Positions 1 to 7,278 of a DNA stretch of 16,237 bases are shown one piece after another. This DNA is from NIOZ-UU13 sp048635425 (GTDB lineage: Bacteria; Planctomycetota; Phycisphaerae; Sedimentisphaerales; Anaerobacaceae): NCBI GenBank assembly GCA_048635425.1, contig JAIVYN010000061.1:1-16237 (forward strand), in the 5' to 3' direction. The notes under the pieces were generated by a model that was not told where the DNA came from, made no database searches, and saw only the letters and a list, made by a program, of their open reading frames with translations. Numbering within the stretch: the stretch's first letter is position 1; the number at the start of each line of letters is the position of its first letter. Made by a program: the position numbers and the translations under genes.

Positions 1-351
1 ACCTTTATCAACGAACTTATCGAACTGGTTGGTGGAGAAAATGCTATTGGTCCTACTATTCAACAATATCCACCTATAGGTACTGAAGAGCTTCTCGCCT
101 GCAATGTTGAAGTAATAATCCAATCTGCGATGGGAAAAATCGATATCGGCCGGCAGCAACAGCAGGCGGAAGTTTTCTGGAGCAAATGGGCAAGTTTGCC
201 GGCGGTGAAGAACAATAAAATTTACGTTGTTAATTCGGACACCGTGTTAAGATTAGGACCAAGATTGCCGCAGGGCGTAGAAATGGTCGGCCGTTGCTTA
301 CACCCGGACACATCTATAAAAAGCAGCGAAACCGCACAACGAGTCAGGTAG
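1..351 (+). CDS. ABC transporter periplasmic binding protein, C-terminal part (BtuF/FecB type)
   Basis: The frame is open from base 1, so the gene starts left of the window; about 116 residues are visible. It reads FINELIELVGGENAIG, then YPPIGTEELLACNVEVII, the usual C-lobe pattern of class III periplasmic binding proteins: a helix ending in GG.N, a 'Y..is.E.l...nPdvIi' segment, a Trp-containing segment and a final 'V..g...rlGPR...G.e'. The family captures cobalamin, haem or Fe(III)-siderophore outside the inner membrane and delivers it to a FecCD permease. The stop lies 24 bases before the permease start, so the three genes form a transport operon. Bases 130-351 alone would be an internal Met start and are not a separate gene. 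Substrate cannot be told from this fragment; cobalamin is my first guess because the C-lobe looks BtuF-like. Confidence 0.85.
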   Translation, partial: TFINELIELVGGENAIGPTIQQYPPIGTEELLACNVEVIIQSAMGKIDIGRQQQQAEVFWSKWASLPAVKNNKIYVVNSDTVLRLGPRLPQGVEMVGRCLHPDTSIKSSETAQRVR

Positions 352-375
352 ATTATATGAAGGAAAAATAGGTTA

Positions 376-1407
376 ATGGCTGAATTTTTAACAGCAAAAG
401 AATTGGCAATTAAAGTTTCCATCTGCCTGGCGGTGCTGGTGGTTGTAATGTGCTTATGCACTTTGGTCGGGACACAAAAGGTCTCCGTAGCGAACGTTTT
501 TACAGGCCCGGGCCAGGTACCGGGAGAAAACATTGATTACGAAATTCTTGTTCGCGTCAGATTGCCCCGGGTGATTTTGGCTGCTCTTGTAGGAGCAGCT
601 CTTGCCTGCTCAGGAGTTGTGCTGCAAGCAATTCTGCGAAATCCACTTGCTGACCCTTACATCCTCGGAATATCCAGTGGTGCGGGACTGGGCGTAATGA
701 TCGCGTTCCTGTCAGGGGTAACCCAGAACTTCTTAGGCGGTTCGCCAATAGGGATTTTTGCATTTGCAGGAGCGCTTATAACTGTCTGGCTGGTCTGGTA
801 CATCGGGCATTTTACAGGTAAATCACAGGTAACAAGTTTGCTGCTCGCCGGGGTAGTAGTCAATGCTTTCCTCTCAGCGGTCATAATGTTCTTAACATCC
901 GTAGTAAAAAGCGAACAGGTATATTCGACAATATTCTGGCTGATGGGCAATATAACAGAAAAATATTCACCGGTTTTGTGGGTCAGCGCAGGCTGTATCC
1001 TGGCAGGGATAATCGTCTTATTTGCTCTCTGCCATAGGTTAAACGTTCTGGCCCTGGGCCAGGAGGAGGCAAAGGGACTTGGCGTCGATGCAGCAAGAAC
1101 CAGGATAGTTGCTTTTGCTTTTGCAGCCTTTGTAACCGCTATGGCTGTTAGCCTGAGCGGACTGATAGGATTTGTTGGTCTTATCATACCCCACGGAGTG
1201 CGCCTTACATTCGGACCCGACCATCGTCAATTGCTGCCTCTTAGTGCAATAATTGGAGCCGGATTTTTAGTTATCTCCGACACAATCGCCCGGATAATTT
1301 TTGCCCCCGCCCAATTGCCGGTAGGCGTTATCACAGCCATTGCGGGTGGGCCGTTTTTTCTGATTTTGCTGGCCAAATACAGTAGAAAAGTTAGCTGGTT
1401 AAAATGA
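376..1407 (+). CDS. FecCD-family ABC transporter permease (BtuC/FecD type)
   Basis: This 343-residue integral membrane protein is the normal length for the family. It should form the homodimeric inner-membrane channel of a vitamin B12, haem or iron-siderophore importer. Family hallmarks are visible: VRLPRVILAALVGAALACSG near residues 61-80, then Q84 and the RNPLADPYILGISSGAGLG stretch at about 88-106, and the late GLIGFVGLIIPHGVR segment, which contributes the coupling helix contacting the ATPase. About ten hydrophobic segments are evident. The chosen ATG follows an A/G-rich stretch (aggaaaaatagg). The stop overlaps the next gene's start by four bases (ATGA), which indicates translational coupling with the ATPase. 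Confidence 0.95.
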   Translation: MAEFLTAKELAIKVSICLAVLVVVMCLCTLVGTQKVSVANVFTGPGQVPGENIDYEILVRVRLPRVILAALVGAALACSGVVLQAILRNPLADPYILGISSGAGLGVMIAFLSGVTQNFLGGSPIGIFAFAGALITVWLVWYIGHFTGKSQVTSLLLAGVVVNAFLSAVIMFLTSVVKSEQVYSTIFWLMGNITEKYSPVLWVSAGCILAGIIVLFALCHRLNVLALGQEEAKGLGVDAARTRIVAFAFAAFVTAMAVSLSGLIGFVGLIIPHGVRLTFGPDHRQLLPLSAIIGAGFLVISDTIARIIFAPAQLPVGVITAIAGGPFFLILLAKYSRKVSWLK

Positions 1408-2237
1408 ACGCCGTTATAAAAGTAGAAAATTTGAGCTTTGGTTATACGCGGCAAGACACAATCTTGAAAGATATTAGTTTCGAAGTAATTCAAGGCCGGT
1501 TTCTGGCCATAGCAGGGCCAAACGGTGCGGGCAAAACAACGCTGTTAAATCTGCTCTGTGGACTGCTCAGACCCAAAGCCGGCTGCATAAGGATTGACGG
1601 GGCACCTGTGGAATCGTATTCAGTTAAAAAACTCGCACAAAAAGTCGCCGTAGTTCGTCAGGAATTCGTACCGGTATTTGATTTTACCGTCGCCCAGATG
1701 GTGTCGATGGCAAGAACACCATATTTGGGCACATTCGGGTTCGAGGACAAAACAGACAAACAGATGGTTAATGAAGCGCTCGAGGCAACCGACACGGCCC
1801 AGTTTGCTCTGCGAGCCCTCGGAAGCCTGAGCGGGGGCGAACGACAGCGGGTTTTTATCGCAAGGGCGCTTGCGGCGAACAGCCCGGTTTTGCTTCTGGA
1901 TGAACCGACAAGCTTTCTGGATTTGAAACATCAGGTTGGTATATATGATTTGCTCAAAACCGCACAACTCGAAAAAGGCAAAACGATTGTGGCCGTAACG
2001 CACGATATAAACCTGGCAGCCCAATACTGCGACGAAATTTTACTTCTCGGTGCCGATGGCAATTATCATATCGGCGAAACCAAAGATGTTTTGTCCCGGG
2101 AGCAAATCGAGAAAGTTTTCGGCGTCAGGACATTTGTAGGCAGGCTTGGCCAGGAAAAATTCTTTATTCCCCTGGGAAAATTTGCAAAAGACAGCGGACA
2201 AATCGCGAGCAAACCACATAACATCCAACAGGAATAA
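1404..2237 (+). CDS. ABC transporter ATP-binding protein (BtuD/FecE type)
   Basis: This 277-residue cytoplasmic ATPase powers the preceding permease. All ABC motifs are intact: Walker A GPNGAGKTT (38-46), Q-loop Q86, signature LSGGERQ (142-148), Walker B VLLLDEP (162-168, catalytic E167) and H-loop H200 in AVTHDINLA. The DINLAAQYCD segment after the H-loop is typical of the iron/B12 subclass. The start overlaps the permease stop by ATGA. The last 30 or so residues (EKFFIPLGKF...) form a short C-terminal tail of unknown role. No riboswitch or Fur box can be checked because the operon's promoter lies outside the window. Confidence 0.95.
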   Translation: MNAVIKVENLSFGYTRQDTILKDISFEVIQGRFLAIAGPNGAGKTTLLNLLCGLLRPKAGCIRIDGAPVESYSVKKLAQKVAVVRQEFVPVFDFTVAQMVSMARTPYLGTFGFEDKTDKQMVNEALEATDTAQFALRALGSLSGGERQRVFIARALAANSPVLLLDEPTSFLDLKHQVGIYDLLKTAQLEKGKTIVAVTHDINLAAQYCDEILLLGADGNYHIGETKDVLSREQIEKVFGVRTFVGRLGQEKFFIPLGKFAKDSGQIASKPHNIQQE

Positions 2238-2352
2238 AAACGGCATGTCGTTGACGTAACTACTTATTTATCAAGAGGTTAAAGCCGCCCAAGTAATTTA
2301 TCTTGAATAATCTTATTATACTGACTATACTTTTGCCGCAAGAACAACAGCC

Positions 2353-2378
2353 TGTGGATAAAACAAATACTATACACA
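2353..2378. promoter_or_regulatory. Imperfect dyad made of two DnaA-box-like 9-mers
   Basis: TGTGGATAA at 2353-2361 is a perfect DnaA box (TTATCCACA) read on the - strand. CTATACACA at 2370-2378 matches TTATNCACA with one mismatch on the + strand. Together they form TGTGGATA-N10-TATACACA, a dyad with one mismatch, overlapping the position expected for the -35 of the promoter at 2392-2400. It could bind DnaA or another dimeric regulator of the DksA-like gene. Binding is inferred; only the sequence match is seen. Confidence 0.4.
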
Positions 2379-2391
2379 ACATAATTTAAGA

Positions 2392-2400
2392 TGTTATAAT
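2392..2400 (+). promoter_or_regulatory. Extended -10 promoter candidate for the DksA-like gene
   Basis: TGTTATAAT matches the extended -10 consensus TGnTATAAT exactly. No good -35 is present at the right distance (2372-2377 is atacac), which fits an extended -10 promoter or one needing an activator. Transcription would begin near 2407, leaving a leader of about 45 nt before the GTG at 2451. The rest of 2238-2450 is AT-rich and holds no gene that I can support. Confidence 0.5.
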
Positions 2401-2450
2401 CGGGTTTTATACGAAACGTAAAATCAGCGGTAAGAAAGGTAAACCAGAAA

Positions 2451-2903
2451 GTGGCACAAAAACGTAAAAAAACATCCAGAGTGAAAGTAAGTTCGACTCG
2501 AACAAAGAAACGCTCTTTGACTTCCGCCGATACTGAGCATTTCAAACAAATGCTGTTGGAAAAACGCAGAGAAATCCTGAGAAATGTAAACGAATTTGAA
2601 GACGAAGCCTTGAAGAAATCCCGGCTGGATGCAACTGGTGATTTATCAAGTATGCCAATCCATATGGCAGACATCGGGACCGATAACTACGAGCAGGAAT
2701 TTGCCTTGGGGCTAATGGACAGCGAAAGGAAATTACTAAGAGAAATTGACAATTCATTAGGACGTATCGAGCAGGGAACTTATGGTATCTGCGAAGGCAC
2801 CGGTAAGCCGATACCCAAAGCCCGGCTCGAAGCTCAGCCCTGGGCCAGATACTGTATCGAATATGCACGAATGCTGGAACAGGGCCTTGTACAGGAAGAA
2901 TAA
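2451..2903 (+). CDS. DksA/TraR-family protein with degenerate zinc finger
   Basis: This 150-residue protein starts at GTG, with GAAAGG about ten bases upstream. It has a very basic N-terminus (AQKRKKTSRVK), a long charged helical region (about 25-110), and a C-terminal DksA/TraR finger region YGICEGTGKPIPKARLEAQP followed by WARYCIEYAR. Canonical members carry CxxC-(17)-CxxC; here C114 and C135 remain, but their partners are T117 and Y138, so a normal four-Cys zinc site is absent. DksA proteins enter the RNA polymerase secondary channel and modulate initiation, often with ppGpp; two-Cys variants are known. Conserved DxxDxA-type acidic residues at the coiled-coil tip are not obvious, so action on polymerase is an inference. 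It lies 21 bases before yacG and is probably co-transcribed. Confidence 0.85.
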   Translation: MAQKRKKTSRVKVSSTRTKKRSLTSADTEHFKQMLLEKRREILRNVNEFEDEALKKSRLDATGDLSSMPIHMADIGTDNYEQEFALGLMDSERKLLREIDNSLGRIEQGTYGICEGTGKPIPKARLEAQPWARYCIEYARMLEQGLVQEE

Positions 2904-2924
2904 ATGTAAGATTGATATCTTAGT

Positions 2925-3143
2925 ATGAAACACAGATGTCCAGTCTGTCACAAAACCGTTAAAGCATCAATTCAGGAACAATCTAAACAAGCAACATTCT
3001 TTCCCTTCTGCTCCAGGCGATGCAAGCTGATAGACTTGGGCACCTGGCTGGATGCCAAATACAAAATAGTCTCCAGAGAAGACTCGCAAGAATCCAGCGA
3101 GCCATCCGATACTTTTCCTGGCACCAATTCCGACAAGCCGTAA
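2925..3143 (+). CDS. yacG: DNA gyrase inhibitor YacG-like zinc protein
   Basis: This 72-residue protein carries the YacG signature: CPVC (C5, C8), then FCSRRCKLIDLGTWL (C29, C33, D37, L38, W41), that is CPxC-X20-CxxxC binding one zinc followed by the conserved DLGxWL helix. In E. coli YacG binds GyrB and inhibits gyrase; the C-terminal tail contributes. Here the tail after residue 52 is polar, rich in Ser, Glu and Pro, and not conserved-looking. The ATG at 2925 is the only sensible start, but no clear Shine-Dalgarno precedes it, consistent with translation following from the DksA-like gene 21 bases upstream. Confidence 0.88.
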   Translation: MKHRCPVCHKTVKASIQEQSKQATFFPFCSRRCKLIDLGTWLDAKYKIVSREDSQESSEPSDTFPGTNSDKP

Positions 3144-3241
3144 AGAACCGCATTTATGGGTCTTTGCAAAAAAAAATGAAACTAAAAATTTACAGAAGAG
3201 GCAGGCTTTACCGGCAAGACCACCCCCAAACAAACCTTCGA

Positions 3242-3340
3242 CGAACACAGTCCAGTGTTTGAGGATTCCACCCTGTATTCCATTAATATGGATACATACG
3301 CTTCCCCCTGTCGAAAGGGGTCTCCGACTAACAGGCGTAT
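3242..3340 (+). other. Stem-loops in the gene-free stretch after yacG
   Basis: Bases 3144-3465 hold no gene I can support. They contain a 7-bp stem with one G-U pair (3242-3248 with 3255-3261), then ATACGC (3296-3301) pairing with GCGTAT (3335-3340) around an inner stem CCCCT (3305-3309) with AGGGG (3316-3320). Neither is followed by a T-run, so these are not standard intrinsic terminators. They could belong to the 3' untranslated region of the yacG transcript or to a small RNA; the function is unknown. Confidence 0.35.
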
Positions 3341-3376
3341 CCCCAAGCTCAATAGAAACAAAATCTTAAGAATTTG

Positions 3377-3404
3377 TTGAAACCAACCGATAATACGTTA
3401 TATA
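3377..3404 (+). promoter_or_regulatory. Sigma70-like promoter candidate for the membrane protein gene
   Basis: TTGAAA (3377-3382) is followed after 16 bases by TATATA (3399-3404). An alternative -10 is TATACA with an 18-base spacer. Either would start transcription near 3411 and leave a 55-nt leader before the ATG at 3466. The match is fair, not perfect, and the surroundings are AT-rich. Confidence 0.4.
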
Positions 3405-3465
3405 TACATTCGCGGTTATTCTTTATAAGGCCAATAATTTTTGTAACTTTTAGAAAGGAAGCAAA

Positions 3466-4773
3466 ATGGTCAGCGAAAAAGAATCCTCCAAAGTTTTTGA
3501 TGATCTTCTCTTTCCGAAAATATTCCAAACTTTCCGCATGGCCATTCAGCCAACCAAATTAATAATTGCCTTTTTGGCACTGGCTATTATATGTCTGGCC
3601 GGCTGGGTTATGGACTTCAGCGAAACAGTGGTTGCCACAGAAGGTGCCCAGGGTAAGATCACAGAGTTGGATATATATATGACTAATCCCACACAATTAG
3701 ACTCTTACATCGAAGGATTTCAGGGAAAAAGCCGGGGTGCAGGTGTGTTCTCAACGCTTTGGCGCTTTGCCGCCACAAAATTCCAGGGCGCAGTAGATTC
3801 GGTATTCGCATTCGACATCCCGGGTGTAGTGAAAAATATCGCTGATTATTTTAAGGCCGTTGGATGGGCATTAAGGCATCACCCCGTTTATTGCATCATC
3901 CTTTTTGTCATAAAACTCGCTGTGATTTCCATCGCCGGCGGCGCCATCTGCCGAATCGCAGCGCTGCAATCCGCCCGTGGCGAAAAACCCGGCCTGACCG
4001 AAGCACTGCGATTCAGTATAAAAAGATTCACAAGTTTCTTCACCGCGCCTCTGGTACCGGTCGGCATAATTATCTTCATAGGACTGTTCATATTTCTTCT
4101 GGGGCTGATAGGCAACATTCCCTGGGCCGGTGAGCTGATAATGGGTATCTTTGTGCTGTTAGCTTTGATTGCAGGCGCGCTAATAGCAGTCGTTTTGATA
4201 GGAGCGTTTGCCGGATTCAACCTGATGTTCCCTGCTGTAGCGTATGACGGCTCAGACTGTTTTGATGCGATAAGCCGTTCCTTTAGTTATGTATATGCCA
4301 AGCCGTGGCGAATGGTTTTTTACACGACGATAGCCGCGGTTTACGGCGCAATTTGTTATACATTTGTTCGATTTTTTACGTTTCTGCTGCTCTGCGTTAC
4401 CCACCGTGGCTTGCAGTTAGGCGTCTGGGTCGAAAACAGCAAAGAGGTCGATAAGCTTACAGCCATCTGGCCAAAGCCGGAATTTATGAATCTGCTCGGC
4501 TCTTCAGGTTTGGCAATAACTAACTGGGCCGAATCATTGGCGGCCTTTTTGGTACACTTGTTCTTACTGGGTGTCGTCGGTTTAGTAGTTTCTTTCATAA
4601 TAAGTTTTTATTTTTCCGCCAATACCATAATCTATTCGCTTATGCGCAACAAAGTTGACAATACTGCTCTTGAGGATATTTATAAATATAACGACGAGTC
4701 AGAAATCGAGCCGGCCACAACCGAACCCAAGACTGACGAAGCCCAGCCGGATTCATCATCTTCACAAGAGTAA
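3466..4773 (+). CDS. Polytopic membrane protein of unknown function
   Basis: I do not recognise a named family for this 435-residue protein. Hydrophobic segments are visible at about 31-50, 140-160, 193-215, 222-252, 284-310 and 355-390, so there are at least six membrane spans. A large non-membrane region (51-135) follows the first span. Residues 255-285 (FPAVAYDGSDCFDAISRSFSYVYAKPWR) resemble the 'A...S......W' segment seen in DUF- and glycerophosphodiesterase-type membrane domains, a loose resemblance only. The last 45 residues are a polar acidic tail (Glu, Asp, Ser, Thr, Pro), probably cytoplasmic. The ATG has a good ribosome site (AGAAAGGAAGC). It stands alone between a promoter candidate and terminator-like hairpins. 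A role in secretion or envelope function is possible but unsupported. Confidence 0.8.
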   Translation: MVSEKESSKVFDDLLFPKIFQTFRMAIQPTKLIIAFLALAIICLAGWVMDFSETVVATEGAQGKITELDIYMTNPTQLDSYIEGFQGKSRGAGVFSTLWRFAATKFQGAVDSVFAFDIPGVVKNIADYFKAVGWALRHHPVYCIILFVIKLAVISIAGGAICRIAALQSARGEKPGLTEALRFSIKRFTSFFTAPLVPVGIIIFIGLFIFLLGLIGNIPWAGELIMGIFVLLALIAGALIAVVLIGAFAGFNLMFPAVAYDGSDCFDAISRSFSYVYAKPWRMVFYTTIAAVYGAICYTFVRFFTFLLLCVTHRGLQLGVWVENSKEVDKLTAIWPKPEFMNLLGSSGLAITNWAESLAAFLVHLFLLGVVGLVVSFIISFYFSANTIIYSLMRNKVDNTALEDIYKYNDESEIEPATTEPKTDEAQPDSSSSQE

Positions 4774-4789
4774 CAGAAGAACCTTTTAA

Positions 4790-4852
4790 GCGTATACTTA
4801 CAATACGCCGGATAAATGGTTTTGGATTGCAGGATTTTTCGCATCCTGCTTT
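4790..4852 (+). terminator. Two hairpins after the membrane protein gene, the second terminator-like
   Basis: The first stem is GCGTAT (4790-4795) with ATACGC (4803-4808) around a 7-base loop. The second is GCAGGAT (4829-4835) with ATCCTGC (4843-4849) around ttttcgc, followed by only three T residues (4850-4852). The second could be a weak intrinsic terminator about 55 bases past the stop codon. The short T-run keeps confidence moderate. Confidence 0.5.
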
Positions 4853-4932
4853 ATGGACGCACACTTAAGTCGTTGTTATTCTCAAGTTCGTTTATCAACA
4901 ATGATGTGTAGAAAACACAGTGTCGATAAAAT

Positions 4933-6888
4933 ATGCCAGAGACAAACACAAAGACACAGTTGAACCTCAAGAACCAAAATCTGCCAATATCCTCATCTCA
5001 CCCCCCTACTATATTGCTTCGTTTCCGCAGAGGTATGATCATACTTGCTCATATAATTGCTTTTGCTTGCTCTTTGATGCTTTCCTTCTTAGTGGTACAT
5101 AAAATGCGGTTCGAACGACCAGGCTGGGTAGATATATATCCTCCTTTGTTACTTTTTTTTCTCATCGTCAAGCTGCCGGTATTTGGACTTTTCAAGCAAT
5201 ACCGTGGCTGGTGGCGTTATGTAGGGACTTCCGATCTTCGTGAAATATTTAGGGCCTCGCTGATAAGCACTTTAATTATCGTAGCTTTATGGTTTACAAT
5301 GGGCCGCATCGATGCCGTTCGTGCAATTCTACCCCTAGATATGAAAATGCCTGCCGAAGGTGTATGTATAGCCGATATGTTTGCCACGGTTTTGATGCTT
5401 GGGGGATTGCGGATAGTCATACGGCTATACTATGAGGAGTTTCGAACTGCCGAAGCAGGCCGGCTGAAACGATTTCTTATAGTGGGCGCAGGCAATGCAG
5501 GCGAAGCACTACTGCGAGAAATTCACCGTATGCCCGTAGCCCAATATGAGGTTATCGGCTTTATTGATGATGACGCCATCAAAAAAGGCACTAATATTCA
5601 TGGAATACCGGTCCTCGGCACTGTTGAGCAGCTGCCCGAAGTCTGTGAGGAACGCAACATCGAAGAAATTGCCATTGCAATGCCCTCGTCGAGCCATCAG
5701 CAGCTAAGACGCGTTATCCAGGTATGCGAAGGTACTAAGATTCGCTTCCGTACCGTGCCGTCAATTACGGATATTGCTTCCGGTAAGTTCCGTGTCTCTC
5801 AGATCCGAGATGTCGATATCAACGATTTGTTAGGCAGAGAAACTGTACAGCTTGACCTGGACCTAATAGAAGTCTTTGCCAAGGACAAAACAATTCTGGT
5901 TACCGGCGCAGGCGGCTCCATCGGTTCGGAAATGTGCAAACAGCTATGCAATTTCACCCCGAAGCTGCTTTTGCTTATTGAGCAGGCTGAAAATCCACTG
6001 TTCTACATAGAGCGTGAATTGCGCAAACAATTTCCCGCAGTCCGCATAAAAGCACTTATTTGCAACATTACCGACAGGACCCGCGTGGACGAAATCTTTG
6101 AAAATTACAAACCACAGGTTGTCATTCACGCCGCCGCTCATAAGCACGTACCTTTGATGGAGCTTAACGCGGGCGAAGCCATCAAAAACAATATCGTCGG
6201 CACGCAAGTCGTCGCCGATGCCGCAGATAACTCCGGCACTGCCAACTTTGTAATGATCAGCACCGACAAAGCCGTTAATCCAACCAGCATAATGGGCTCA
6301 TCAAAGCGAATTGCAGAAATGTATATCCAGGACCTGAACAGAACCAGTGAAACGCACTTTGTAACTGTCCGCTTTGGAAATGTGCTCGGCTCTGATGGCT
6401 CAGTCGTTCCTATATTCAAAAAGCAAATAGCCGAAGGTGGTCCCTTAACCGTTACACATCCTGAAATGAAGCGCTATTTTATGACCATACCGGAAGCAAG
6501 CCAGCTCGTCCTGCAGGCGGCAACAATGGGAAAAGGTGGAGAAATCTTTGTGCTTGATATGAGCGAGCCGGTAAAAATCGTGGACCTGGCCAGAGAGCTT
6601 ATCACCCTCAGCGGTTTCAGGCCCGGAGAAGACATTGAAATGGTTTTCACCGGACCCAGAGTCGGCGAAAAACTCTTCGAGGAACTTTCGATAGAAGGCG
6701 AAGATATGCAGCGTACAAGGCATCCTAAAATCAGTATATGGAAGAATATTCCGATGGATCGCGAGGGGCTTCGGGCGGGTATAAACGAGCTGGTAAATAT
6801 CGCCAAAGCACAAAACAACAGTCAAATAGTTCAGAAAATCAAGGAGCTTGTACCGGAATATATCGGCGGCACCCAGGAAAGTGCCTAA
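4933..6888 (+). CDS. Membrane-anchored nucleotide-sugar 4,6-dehydratase (CapD/PglF/WbpM family)
   Basis: This 651-residue enzyme has the full-length architecture. Four N-terminal membrane spans (about 35-55, 68-87, 107-123, 146-165) are followed by a first Rossmann-like domain with FLIVGAGNAGEALLREI (181-197), then the catalytic SDR domain with TGAGGSIGSEMC (324-335, NAD(P) binding), HAAAHKHVPLME (399-410), STDKAVNPTSIMGSSKR (443-459) and RFGNVLGSDGSV (480-491). The family converts UDP-GlcNAc or related sugars to 4-keto-6-deoxy intermediates for exopolysaccharide, O-antigen or glycan synthesis. The usual SDR Tyr is replaced by Met (M454, with K458), as is typical for this family. ATG 4933 lacks a clear Shine-Dalgarno; ATG at protein residue 35 is an alternative start but would truncate the region before span 1. 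No other glycan genes are adjacent. Confidence 0.93.
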   Translation: MPETNTKTQLNLKNQNLPISSSHPPTILLRFRRGMIILAHIIAFACSLMLSFLVVHKMRFERPGWVDIYPPLLLFFLIVKLPVFGLFKQYRGWWRYVGTSDLREIFRASLISTLIIVALWFTMGRIDAVRAILPLDMKMPAEGVCIADMFATVLMLGGLRIVIRLYYEEFRTAEAGRLKRFLIVGAGNAGEALLREIHRMPVAQYEVIGFIDDDAIKKGTNIHGIPVLGTVEQLPEVCEERNIEEIAIAMPSSSHQQLRRVIQVCEGTKIRFRTVPSITDIASGKFRVSQIRDVDINDLLGRETVQLDLDLIEVFAKDKTILVTGAGGSIGSEMCKQLCNFTPKLLLLIEQAENPLFYIERELRKQFPAVRIKALICNITDRTRVDEIFENYKPQVVIHAAAHKHVPLMELNAGEAIKNNIVGTQVVADAADNSGTANFVMISTDKAVNPTSIMGSSKRIAEMYIQDLNRTSETHFVTVRFGNVLGSDGSVVPIFKKQIAEGGPLTVTHPEMKRYFMTIPEASQLVLQAATMGKGGEIFVLDMSEPVKIVDLARELITLSGFRPGEDIEMVFTGPRVGEKLFEELSIEGEDMQRTRHPKISIWKNIPMDREGLRAGINELVNIAKAQNNSQIVQKIKELVPEYIGGTQESA

Positions 6889-6926
6889 AGTGAGCTAAAG
6901 TGTCTAAAGTGAGTTCCAAACTTTAG
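6885..6926. repeat. Three tandem CTAAAGTG repeats and a hairpin between convergent genes
   Basis: CTAAAGTG occurs at 6885-6892, 6895-6902 and 6904-6911, the first copy overlapping the stop codon of the dehydratase gene. CTAAAGT (6904-6910) pairs with ACTTTAG (6920-6926) around a 9-base loop. The stem lies between converging transcription units (dehydratase on +, lipoprotein on -), so a bidirectional terminator is possible. It is AT-rich and lacks a T-run. Confidence 0.4.
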
Positions 6927-6931
6927 TTCAA

Positions 6932-7159
6932 CTACGGTATCCTCTTGTCGGTGAGTTTGCTGGGCTTATCAAGAAGCATAAGCGTGTCTAAGTCTGCCAT
7001 AAACTCCTGCCGATTAATACGAGCAGTACGCTCATGCCTTCTGCGCCCTTCAGCGGCAGTCTCCCCCATCTGCTCGTAAGACCTGCACCCTAAAGGCATA
7101 AAAAACAAAGCGCACAAAACAATAACCAAAATCACCTTACACACAGAAACGCCTTTCAT
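6932..7159 (-). CDS. Small putative lipoprotein, 75 residues
   Basis: On the - strand, a basic start (MKGVSVCK) leads into a hydrophobic core VILVIVLCALFFMP and then LGC (C25), a lipobox-like cleavage site with Pro at -3, so probably a lipid-anchored envelope protein. The mature part is short, charged and helical-looking (AAEGRRRHERTARINRQEF) and ends in LDKPSKLTDKRIP. I recall similar small lipoproteins in Planctomycetota but know no function. Three ATGs are in tandem (7165, 7162, 7159); GAGGG at 7171-7167 sits seven bases from the third, which I take as the start. An ATG at 7183 has no ribosome site. A perfect sigma70 promoter and long leader lie upstream, which strongly supports a real gene. 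Confidence 0.75.
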   Translation of the reverse strand: MKGVSVCKVILVIVLCALFFMPLGCRSYEQMGETAAEGRRRHERTARINRQEFMADLDTLMLLDKPSKLTDKRIP

Positions 7160-7204
7160 CATCATTCCCTCTTTGAAATCCAAATCTGGGCTATAGTTAT
7201 CGGA

Positions 7205-7270
7205 TGGGCTCCCTTTTATCTTTGGTGCCCACGTCTTTATTATTCAGGCAGTACAAACATACCCCTGCCT
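7205..7270 (-). promoter_or_regulatory. Structured 5' leader of the lipoprotein gene
   Basis: The predicted transcript begins near 7272 on the - strand, giving a leader of about 110 nt before the ATG at 7159. It would fold a 6-bp hairpin AGGCAG/CTGCCT (7270-7265 with 7251-7246) at its very 5' end. A second, 5-bp hairpin TGGGC/GCCCA (7231-7227 with 7209-7205) has a purine-rich loop. A 5' hairpin can stabilise mRNA; I recognise no riboswitch class. Confidence 0.4.
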
Positions 7271-7278
7271 AATTATTT

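Noticed and set aside
657..1187. - strand open frame opposite the FecCD permease
   Set aside because: It is a shadow of a well-supported permease; the translation is low-complexity and has no ribosome site.
3177..3262. Possible 28-codon gene starting after a run of A (MKLKIYRRGRL...)
   Set aside because: There is no Shine-Dalgarno, it is very short, and a hairpin overlaps its end; nothing supports translation.
4905..4919. TGTGT/ACACA small hairpin before the dehydratase gene
   Set aside because: A 5-bp AT-containing stem is too weak to call an operator or terminator.
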